Of a stretch of 64,000 bases of DNA, positions 55,524 to 64,000 are shown in pieces; the first letter of the stretch is position 1, and every line of letters begins with the position of its first letter. Under the pieces are notes generated by a model. That model saw nothing but the letters and a program-made list of their open reading frames with translations, ran no database searches and was not told the origin of the DNA. A program made the position numbers and the translations under genes. The DNA is from Helichrysum umbraculigerum (lineage: Eukaryota > Streptophyta > Magnoliopsida > Asterales > Asteraceae). The stretch spans positions 264,270,250 to 264,334,249 of the forward strand of contig CATIUR010000001.1 of the NCBI GenBank assembly GCA_949592205.1. The letters run 5' to 3'.

Positions 55524-57833
55524 TTAGTACTTATGGGACACCCAAGCCTTGATAGACTTGGGTTGTCCATGGTCATCCATAATCATCACATCAATGAGTT
55601 TATGATATTTTAAGAACTCAGAAGATTTCATTGATGCGCTGTCTGTGGATTTGGGTTTCCAAACCTTTGTAGGTTCAGATGAGTTGTTTTCAACAATGTT
55701 GTGCTGTTGAACTTGAGGTTTACTAGGCACAACTTTGTTTACTCTAGCCACGGGTTTTGGAGAATAGGATGCATATCTTGATATAGGCGAATACGAAGCA
55801 CGCCTAGAAAACGATTTTGAATAAGAATTCCTAAAGGAGGAAATTCTTGGCATCCCTCTACCAAACCTATCTAGGGATAATAACCGACAATCCCTAATTA
55901 TATGTCCTTGTTGTCCACAATGGAAACAAGAACGTCGTTCAATGTACGACCTATTCCAATGATTACCCACAAAAGGTTGAGGTGGAGAATGAACTGTTGG
56001 AGGCTTAGAAGATGAGGCATTTACAGGACATGAACACTTATGTGTACACGTTGATGTAGAAGCCTTAGAAGTTGAACAAGTTGATGTTGAAGGTTGTTCA
56101 CTTTTAGATTTTACATTTGAATCCTTCATTTGATATTGAACCCTTTTGGATTCATTTTCAACCTTGTTTTTACCCTTTATATTTGAAACCTTTACAGTTT
56201 CATTGGTAAGTATATGATTTTCTGGCTTTACATTAACTTTTTCAACTTTGATTTCAGCCTCTTCCGGTAGATCCTCTATCTCAACACCCTCCTCTACACT
56301 AACTGGAGGTGTATTATCAGACTTAACAAAAGTAGGCAAGGGATACTCTGTCCGTTTAGTTTTCTCCTTTGCCTGCCTTTTGGGATTGGATGTAGCTTCT
56401 TTAGACTTTGTAGCTGACCATGATGGGTAGTCAGCCACAAGTTCTTCGGTGCCTTCCTTAACAGGCTTAGGATAATAGTTAGTGGGAGGTGGATACCCAA
56501 GTCCCGCTTTACTTTTATCTGTCCTCATCTTGTCAACCATTTCATCGAAGAGTTTATGAGAATTTGGGAAATTCGTGATTCCCTTTTTAAAATTGTCAGA
56601 CTCAGACTTTAGCTCAGAAAGTTCTTTATTCAAAAGTTCCATTTCTTTAAGATAGCTATTAATAGCATCCTGTTGGCTAAAAACTTTAGACTTGTATTTT
56701 TCAGTGTCTAACTTATAAGCCTCAATTTGTTTTTCATAAAGAAATTCATTAGCTTTCAAAAACTTGTTTGACTCGGTGAGTTTAACAACTTTTTCTCGCA
56801 ACTATAAATTGTCATATTGATAATTCTTAAGAGATTCAGTCAATGTTAAACAAGAAACACAGTTTATGGGTACCTTAGGTTCATCATGTACAGCATGTAT
56901 CTTTGCCAAAAGCGCACTGTGTTGAACCTCTCCTTGAAGTGCACTAAAATCAAACACTCCCTGAGAATACACCGTCATAGCCTGTGATGTTGTATTCTTC
57001 TCTGGAGTCGTTGGAGCTGTAGGAGTAGTGAATCCAGATGAAGGATATTTTACTTTCTCACACTCCTTAGCAAAGTGCCCATGAATCTGACAGTTCTTGC
57101 ATTTCACTTTGCTTTTATTAAAACCAAGACCTGTATCACCATCATCATCCATGTCTTTTCTACCCGTTCTCTGAAGAAACTTCTTGGTTCTTTGGGTTAT
57201 CATGGCCATGCTCCATTTGATGTCCATTTGCTCGAGATCATCAGAATCGATCTGTTCAAAGTCTTCCTCAGTAAGCTGCAAAGTACTAGCCTTCTTTGAA
57301 AGGAAAGTCTCATAAGAGTTGAGGAAAGCTGCAAAGATTGTAGCATGATCCTCAGTAGCCTTTGAAGGAGCTGTATGATCTGTATGAGAAGTATAGGAAG
57401 CATATGAAGTGCTAGTAGAAGTAGATGCTGCTGAGTTGGAAGTAGATCTGGAAGTATCATTTAGACTAGGAACTTGAATATTAGCCTCTGACTTCTTTTC
57501 CTTTTGATCGTAAGCCACTATAAGAGCATCCCATAAACTTATAGAAGTTGCTTGATTTTTAAATTCATTAATCACAACTTCTGGCAAACACTTGGTAATC
57601 ATCTCATATGCTCTATTGTCTTTATCAAACTCTGCTCGTTCCTTGACGGACATTTGTGCTCTTGATTTAAGCACCCCATCGAGTCTTGGTTGCTCATATA
57701 GATCAATGGTGTTAAACCAATTCCACAGATTTGGATCTTTGTATTCAATGAAATTGCATAACTTAATCTTCCAACTAGCAAAATCACTATAGAACAAGGA
57801 TGTAGAAGGAGGCACTTTGTTACCAAAAGCCAT
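55524..57833 (-). pseudogene. gag: S2 Gag, capsid deletion and one in-frame TAG
   Basis: Starts MAFGNKVPPSTS at 57833. Relative to S1 Gag, about 90-100 residues of the capsid-like UBN2 region are missing: the frame runs from LWDALIVAY directly into QKEKKSEANI near 57505. The first knuckle CKNCQIHGHFAKEC (near 57100-57060) and the second CFHCGQQGHIIRDC (near 55930-55890) are both kept. A TAG at 56804-56802 interrupts the coiled-coil-like middle, and the frame continues to 55524. The deletion keeps frame. If the TAG is recent or read through, the product might still bind RNA. Otherwise the element moved only through foreign Gag. Confidence 0.82.
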
Positions 57834-58085
57834 TTACGAATGTTCCCTCCAAAATTGAATTCGAAAATTTCGAAAACCGACAGAGTGTAGCGAAACTTTT
57901 CCGACACTAAAATAAAGCTATTCTAAGCCTAAAAACAAAAGTTGAAATTACAAAATTTTCGCGTTTTTCCCGCCAAAATTTCGTTCGAAAACGTCAAAAA
58001 ATGGCCGGGTAAAATGAAACTTTTTCTAGCCTAAAATTGAACACTTTTAAGACTATGGAAAAAATTTGAAAACGCAAAAAATTTT

Positions 58086-58116
<31 letters not shown>

Positions 58117-58623
58117 ACGAAACTAGAACGAGGTTAATGTCACAGAAAAAAAAAAGCAACGTCGCAGCGGTACGTCGCAGAAGTCCGATGACTCAATTAA
58201 GAATCGAAAATGCGACGTTCAGAGTTACGTCGCAGAGGACGTCGCAGAATCACACTATGCGACGTAGAGAGGTACGTCGCAGATGACGTCGCAGAGTATG
58301 TCGCACAGACTAATTAAAGTCCAAATTACTACGTCGCACGCGACGTCGCAGCTGACGTCGCAGGTAACGTCGCAAAACTTAGCGACGTCGCAGGTGACGT
58401 CGCACAATCGGGCTGCAGCGGCCAAAACCCCAAAAAATCGAAAATTTTCGAAACCCTAACGAAATTTCGAAAACCAAACGTCGATCTAACCCAAAAACAC
58501 CTCCAGAAATCGATCTTAATCAAGCCAATCAACTTAGAAACGATTAATAACAATTAATACCTTCGCGAATCAATCGAGAACGCCCAAAATAACGATCCGA
58601 AACCGACGAATCCTTGATTCTAC
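57834..58623 (-). other. S2 leader with GCGACGT array and T27 run
   Basis: Between the primer-binding site and gag. About 58155-58410 is packed with GCGACGT/ACGTCGC copies homologous to the S1 leader. A run of 27 T is at 58090-58116 (A27 in the sense of transcription). Confidence 0.75.
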
Positions 58624-58636
58624 GGCTCTGATACCA
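58624..58636 (-). promoter_or_regulatory. Primer-binding site of S2
   Basis: The minus strand reads TGGTATCAGAGCC, two bases (AC) after the LTR end, as in S1. Confidence 0.9.
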
Positions 58637-58638
58637 GT

Positions 58639-59095
58639 TGATAGTCCCGTACTCGTGGGATCTGATCGGATCGTTTGATTGATTGCTATTGCGGAATGAT
58701 AAACAATCAATATATGAATCACGAACACAAACGATTTCTATAAGCTTTTGTATATATATTCATAATTGATGAATAAAGCTTTACAAACACGAACTCTGTC
58801 TCTCTCACACCAAAAACGGCTCACCTCACTCTCACACGTCCAACCCTAAATCTGAAGTATAACTCGCTATTTATATCAAACCTATTGGACCCTGCGACGT
58901 TAAGCCCAACGTCGCAGGCCCAGACCCTTGCGACGTCTGACCCGACGTCACAGGCCCAATTACAATGTCACCATTCTATATATATTTCATTTACAGACTC
59001 GAATACACACTCTAAACACTATACATTTGTAGACTAATTGACTTTGACAATTACAATAGTTTGACCAACTGACTGACACACAAAATGCACCAACA
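58639..59095 (-). repeat. 5' LTR of S2
   Basis: 457 bases, the same length as the 3' copy; one C/T difference seen near 58763 against 53505. The GCGACGT-type cluster is at about 58893-58950. Confidence 0.93.
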
Positions 59096-59100
59096 TCACT
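59096..59100. repeat. Target-site duplication of S2, right copy
   Basis: TCACT, matching 53377-53381. Confidence 0.92.
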
Positions 59101-60315
59101 GTTGCAGTCGGAGTCCTTATCGCGTGAATCGGGAAATTGGTGGAGTTCTTCGTCTGGGGGCGAGTTGTTGAAGGGTCGAGAACTATCGATTTCGATGGTT
59201 CGGACTTCGGTTGTTATGTCATGAATGTTCTCTTCGGCAAAGCTTCCTGGTTGACGTGCCTTATATGCCGAAATTCTCTGTAGTAGTTTGGCATACTGGT
59301 CCGGGTGTGGTGATGATCGGAGTCCTTCTTCAAAGATTTCAATGTCTCGGAGTCGAGTTCTGGTAAAGGGTTTTGATGGATCGAGATAAGAATTCAAGAT
59401 GTTTCCCATTCTTTTTAGATGAGAGGATTTGAGTTCTTGACGAATGGCTCCGTAATCAACTGATTCCTCTGATGAAGAGCAGTCATTACAGTTTTGTATC
59501 CTTTTAACTTCGGCCATTTGTGGCGAATCAGTATGATCTTCATCTTCTTCCATCTCTTCCTCTTCTTCTTCTTCTTCCTCTTCGGGGTCAGATTCAATTT
59601 CTTCATCTGCTTCCTCATATTCTTCCTCTTCTGGGTCATATTCAGTGTCAGAAATGAGAACTGATAATCGGGTGAATTGCGGTTCCTCCTCTGGTTCTGA
59701 TTCATCATCGGAACAGATTTTTCCTGTGGATATAGCACAACATTCTTCCTCTTCTGGGGTGCATTCCGGTTGGTCGATCTTGTAAGTAATGCTTTCACCA
59801 TGCGATTGTAAAACAATCGTGTGGTTATACACATCAATCACTGCTCTAGCTGTGTTCATGAATGGTCTTCCAAGGATGATTGGAATATCTATGTCCTCAT
59901 GGATGTCCATTACCACGAAATCCGTTGGAAAGAAAAATTTGTCAACTTGAACAAGGACATTTTCAGCTATTCCCTTTGGGTATCTAACAGATTGGTCTGC
60001 TAGCTGGACGGTCATCTTGGTGGGTTTCAAGTTTTCAAGTTCTAGCCTCTTAAACAGGGAGTAGGGCATAAGGTTAATGCTAGCTCCTAAGTCGGCTAGA
60101 GCGCTCATATTTCTTGAATTGTAGATAGAACAAGGGAGTGTAAATCTACCTGTATCTCCTAATTTTTTGGGGAAGGCTATTTTTAAGTAGGGCTGAGGTT
60201 TCAGAAATAAGGGGAATGTTGTTCACTTCAGGCAATTTATCTTTGGTGGATAGCAATTTTCTAATATACTTATTACGACCAGGAACTCTAGACATGGTAT
60301 CAAGGAATTTTCCAT
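59101..60315 (-). pseudogene. Element D protease and acidic linker
   Basis: Retropepsin of Athila type: SALADLGASINLMPYSLF near 60108 and IILGRPFMNTARAVIDV about 75 residues later. Upstream the protease flank (VPGRNKYIRKLL, then GDTGRFTLPC) is broken by at least two small frameshifts, near 60320 and 60170. Downstream is a very acidic linker, mostly Glu runs (59530-59620). A further stretch (LKRMGNILNSYLDPSKPF) leads to the S2 insertion, across which the frame joins the unknown protein at 53381. An active protease would cleave the polyprotein in the particle. Confidence 0.82.
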
Positions 60316-61926
60316 CTAACTTAAAGGATGACAGTTTTTAGGTTGAACTTTAAGTCTAGCGGGGTAAGGGATTCTAACCTCTTTGTTCATGGTTTGAGTG
60401 GTTTCCACAGCTGGTATCTTGACCTTTGGTTCTTCCTTTACTGGAACAGCAGCAGGTGGAGTAGTGGCTGCTTCCTTTGGTGTTGTAAGTTGCTTTGCTT
60501 CCTCAATATGCGGATTTTGAACCGTGTTGCTGGGCAAACTTCCTCGGGGTCTATTCTCAAGACGTTGTGCCAATTGTCCAATTTGAGCTTCCAAATTCTT
60601 TAACACAGCTAATTGATTTCTCATGAAGAGGTCGGCTTGATCTTGTCTAGCGGACGTCTTTTGGTTGAGCAGGTGTTGACCTTGCATGAATTGGGTGAAG
60701 GCTTCGTCTGAACTTGAAGCTGGGGCATTCGTCTTGGTGGTTTGTTCAGTGGTTTGGTTTGTGTCAGAAGTGGGTGCAGGGAGTGCAAGGGGTTGATTGT
60801 AAGGAAGTTGTGATTGTTATTGGTAGGGTGGATATCTAGGTGGGTATCGAGGTTGAAAAGGTTGTTGGTTGTTTCTTGGCGGAAAGGGAGGTCCTCTGGG
60901 TTGGTTGTTGTTTTGGTTGAAACCGGGAGGTCGAGCTGGAAACTGAGCATAGTAGATAGTGCCATCCGCTTCTTCGTATTCAACTTGGTATTCTCCATAT
61001 GGTTGCGGGTTGGTGCAGTGTTGACAGACTTGCACTTGGTGTACTTGGTGCTGTTGTTTCTTAAGTTCTCCAAACTGTTTGATGAGCGAGTCCATTTTCT
61101 CTGTTAGTGTCTTAATTGCTTCGACTGGAATCGGGTTTGCAGCAGCGATAGGTTTGGAAGATGTTGAATGATCTCCAGAATTCCAATCGTGGTGGTGCAT
61201 AGTCATGTTTTCTATCAGGTTCCATCCTTCTTCATCGGTCTTTGCCATGAAGCTTCCTTGTGCAGCAGCATCGAGGGTAGTTCGGTGGTTAGGATCTAAA
61301 CCATTGTAGAAAGTGCACAATTGTGCAGACTTATCGAGTTAGTGATTAGGGCATTTCTTTAAGGCTCCTTTGAATCGTTCCCATACGGTATATAATGACT
61401 CATCGAAAGCTTGTCGAAAGTTCATGATGTCATTTCGGAGTTTGGTTTGTTTAGAGGGCGGAAAGTACTTGGTTAGGAACTTTGTTGCCATCACAGTCCA
61501 TGAAGGGATAGAGCCGGTCTCTAAACCTTCAAACCATGTTTGCGCATGATGGGTGAGTGAATAAGGGAAAAGGTATAAACGGATTGTATCTTGGCCAATT
61601 CCGTTTTGCTTGTAGGAATTTGAGAGAGAGATGAACTTGTCGAGGTGAGAGTTTGGGTCATCACTGGGCAATCCGTGGAATTGACAGTGGTTTTGGATTA
61701 GTTGGATGATGTGGTGTTTAAGCTCGAAAGATTGACCAGGGGTTTCAGGGTAAAGAATTGGTCCTCCTCTTCCTTCGATAGAGGGTTTACTGTTATCAGC
61801 GAGAGTGATGCGTTCAGCCATTGCTTGCTTAAGTGCAGATTGTTTCTTTTCTCGTCGAATAGTGTGTATTATAAGTTCTGGATCGGGAAAGTTAAATAGT
61901 GGTGCAGATCTAGGGGAACAGGTCAT
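60316..61926 (-). pseudogene. gag: Element D Gag, Athila type, with stops
   Basis: Starts MTCSPRSAPLF about 140 bases after the primer-binding site. The Retrotrans_gag core runs over residues about 80-195 (LIQNHCQFHGL, LYLFPYSLTHHAQTWFEGL, FLTKYFPPSKQTKLRNDI, ESLYTVWERFKGAL). A TAA at 61341-61339 and another at 60819-60817 break a single frame. Between and after them are FYNGLDPNHRTTLDAAAQG, a Cys/His pair without a full CCHC knuckle (VCQHCTNP), and the C-terminal NLEAQIGQLAQRLENRPRG helix typical of Athila Gag. The frame is lost near 60316. Confidence 0.83.
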
Positions 61927-62062
61927 AAACTAAAAGGAAAGACAATAAAGGAAAATAGACAATAAAAGAAATGTTTTTGTGTTTTTTTTTTTTTAGAAGG
62001 TTTTATCCTACGGGTTTACTAGAATTGGGATTGGTTGGGCCTCTGGATCGGACAGTTAGTCT
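61927..62062 (-). other. Element D leader
   Basis: A short leader with a T-rich run near 61980-61995. Nothing else was recognised. Confidence 0.5.
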
Positions 62063-62082
62063 CCCCGGCAGCGACGCCAAAA
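62063..62082 (-). promoter_or_regulatory. Primer-binding site of element D
   Basis: The minus strand reads TTTTGGCGTCGCTGCCGGGG, three bases from the LTR end: Athila/Tat-type with one change (GCGCC to GCGTC) that fits C-to-T decay. Confidence 0.85.
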
Positions 62083-62085
62083 ACT

Positions 62086-64000
62086 TGTTGCTATCGAAAA
62101 CAACGGATGGTTTTAAATTTATAATTGCTGGGGTCTAAGTGTGACTTACTAATACTGAACCAAAAGGTTAGTAGGCGGTAAGTTGGACCTAGAGTCATTC
62201 TTAAAGAGAAACTGAATTGAAACTGAGGTGATCCAATCAATCTTTCTTTTCTAGTAAATGTTTAAAAAGAGTGCGTTGGGGGTTTTGGTTCAGTTAACTA
62301 GATAAACTAAATAAAGCGGATAAAATGTAATAGGATATCAGATATGCAAAGTAGTATTTGTTGTGAATTCGTTAGTTAATAATTATGGGATGATGACTCT
62401 TACGGGAAAATGATTAACTAAATTGGATTGCTTATGAGATTCATTAATTTATGGTATAACCAATAGATTCCTTATTAGTCGGTTATCAACTAATATGTCA
62501 CGAGGAACTAAGGTGTCGTGATTCTGACCAGACAGACAATGCTCAACTCTCCACACTCTCCTGTGACGGAGTCAGTGACCCATATTATTGAACGTATTCG
62601 CTCATGGGCGAAGGAATAGAGTAGCAAGTCCATAACATGTCTAGCCGTTCTTAATACCACAATGATTATGAATCCATTAAACAACTAACTTAGAATTTGT
62701 GTCCGGACTTATTTAATCAATTTCTACCAATGAAACTTAAGCGTGATAAACGAGGGAAAGCATTTAGGTTTCTTGCGTACCATACTTTAGGTTTCATGGT
62801 TTTAATAAAAAGTATCGGGTTAAGTTGGATTTTAAACTTGCCTTTCTCAATACAATTAACAAATCCCTAGGTTTTCGTAAATGGACATTTAGCCTTTTGC
62901 CTACCTAATCTAATCTAATTTAAACTAAAACAACTAATTAAAATGCTGACGGCTTTTTACAGAAAGTTAAACCCAGACCATGTCGGAAAATACTATGGTA
63001 ATTCACAACTTATTAAATTGTTTACCAACGTTTCTGTTGTGAGTTCAATTGCTTCGCGATGTTTACATGATAAGTACGATATGATCAGAAGTGTACAATA
63101 CTCATGGCAAGTCCACGTAATCACATTGCATTTTATAATGCTTGCATGACGTTACAATTAAAAACATAGTTTTTACACAGATAACTATTGACCGAGTATT
63201 GAGGTTCGCGACTCCTCTTTACAAGGTTACAATCACGTTTGTTAATCGAAAGGAGAATATAAGTTTTAAGTTTAAAATCACAAGATAAGTCCGTCCACAA
63301 GGTTTCCAATTTTATAACGTCGATCAATAATACAACTACCTTCGGTCGTTACTGGCTTCCATATATTTGTACTATGCTCAGAAGCATTTCCAATACTATA
63401 CCGAGTAATCAGTCGAATAGGGGCCGTCATATTATTTCACGACGTATTCAAAGTCATCCCACAATTATATATACTAACTACATCACAACAAATACAATAG
63501 TAATCTACTCGCTAATCATGGTAAAAACGATCGCAAACATAATTAAAGCAAACATGTTTAATTAAGATAGATAAGGATAGAGATAACCGAGATTAATATG
63601 CGAGAAGGAATAGACTTGAATTAATGATCGTAACTCCAAGCGTACACCAAAGATTACAACACGTTCCTAGCTTTCTTTCTACTCTAAACAAGATGCTAAA
63701 CTAACCTAATGCTAATTTAAAGAAAGTAGAATGAGAAAGTGAGAAAGTAACTAATGCATAAGTGATATATGTGAAGGTGTAGGTGTGTTTTTAAAATGAA
63801 CCAAAAGCCTCCTATTTATAGGTGAGCTTTGGCTCACATTAGCACAAGTTGTCCTTGAGGCTCATGTTAGAAGACTTTCCAAAAGTGGCTTGTACAACGC
63901 GAAAAGTAGGCGAACCGGGTACCGTACAACGCGAAAAGTAGGCGAACCGGGTACCAAAAGTTACCAAAAACGGAAACCGGGGCAGGTGAGTGGTGGCCGG
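62086..64000 (-). repeat. 5' LTR of element D, cut by window end
   Basis: 1915 bases that parallel 48022-49945 with roughly two dozen differences seen by eye. The TATA box is at 63812-63820. The frames at 62943-63565 repeat those at 48879-49263 in the other LTR and are not genes. Confidence 0.9.

Larger units (their letters stand above)
53382..59095 (-). mobile_element. Sirevirus S2: Gag-only non-autonomous copia element
   Basis: A 5.7 kb element bounded by 457-base LTRs with a perfect TCACT target duplication. Primer-binding site TGGTATCAGAGCC and polypurine tract AAGGGGGAGTT fit S1. The interior holds a GCGACGT-rich leader, a Gag gene with an internal deletion and one stop, and a tail homologous to S1 32300-33140. 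Pol and the post-pol ORF are entirely absent. The LTRs differ at one position that I could find, so insertion was recent and must have used proteins supplied by another Sirevirus. Confidence 0.93.
48022..64000 (-). mobile_element. Element D: Athila-like, Gag-protease plus unknown pol-slot protein
   Basis: A minus-strand element whose right LTR runs off the window. Order: 5' LTR, Athila primer-binding site, Gag (61926-60316), protease (60315-59101), acidic linker, unknown repeat protein (53381-52149), conserved AGCGCT block, tail, 3' LTR (50503-48022). There is no RT, RNase H or integrase. S2 is nested inside, with target duplication TCACT; removing S2 and one TCACT keeps protease and the unknown protein in one frame. 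The LTR copies are about 98-99% identical over the shared part by eye. Confidence 0.85.

Noticed and set aside
56802..56804. Programmed readthrough of TAG by the known CARYYA context
   Set aside because: The bases after the four TAGs are TTGCGA, AAAATT, GGCCGC and CGTGAA; none fits, so decay is the simpler reading.

Overview
This window looks like plant nuclear, gene-poor heterochromatin. I see no host gene, rRNA or tRNA gene. Almost every base belongs to LTR retrotransposons inserted into one another. The element types are a Sirevirus-like copia with an extra post-pol ORF, several Athila-lineage gypsy elements with the TGGCGCC-type primer-binding site, and a gypsy-like element primed by initiator tRNA-Met. 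Together they resemble what I remember of composite-family (Asteraceae) genomes. That placement is from memory and is only moderately secure.

Layout, outermost first. Element E (46102-48021, minus) is a gypsy-like 5' end. It is invaded on its left by element F (45476-46101, minus, an Athila-type LTR piece) and on its right by element D (48022 to the window end, minus). Element B (4716-45475, minus) sits in F's LTR. B has itself been invaded three times: by a decayed copia element (1-4715, plus), by element A (4984-12228, minus, target duplication AGAAA), and by element Athila-1 (19530-44072, plus), which splits B's 5' LTR. Athila-1's pol is split by Sirevirus S1 (24967-37338, plus). Element D's coding region is split by Sirevirus S2 (53382-59095, minus, target duplication TCACT).

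Functional content. S1 has an intact Gag, an intact Pol (protease, integrase, reverse transcriptase, RNase H) and a long post-pol ORF broken by two stops. S2 keeps only an internally deleted Gag between LTRs that differ at one position by eye. Athila-1 has protease, RT, RNase H and integrase with several breaks, and no recognisable Gag. D has Gag and protease but no RT.

The most unusual content is a family of related, unrecognised proteins in elements A, B and D (9004-10419, 16914-18374 and 52149-53381, all minus). They share repeated units that begin with an aromatic-Pro-Phe/Tyr-Ser/Thr...Gln signature. They occupy the slot where pol should be, and in D the protein is fused in frame behind the protease. 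A, B and D look like non-autonomous Athila relatives that kept cis signals (LTR, primer-binding site, polypurine-type motif) and carry this protein in place of the polymerase.

Recurring non-coding structure includes arrays of GCGACGT in both Sireviruses, GC-rich palindromes just upstream of the TATA box in nearly every LTR family, reiterated AAGTGTGGGAT motifs before the Athila-type 3' LTRs, and a conserved AGCGCT...GGAGGC/AGGC block immediately after the pol slot.
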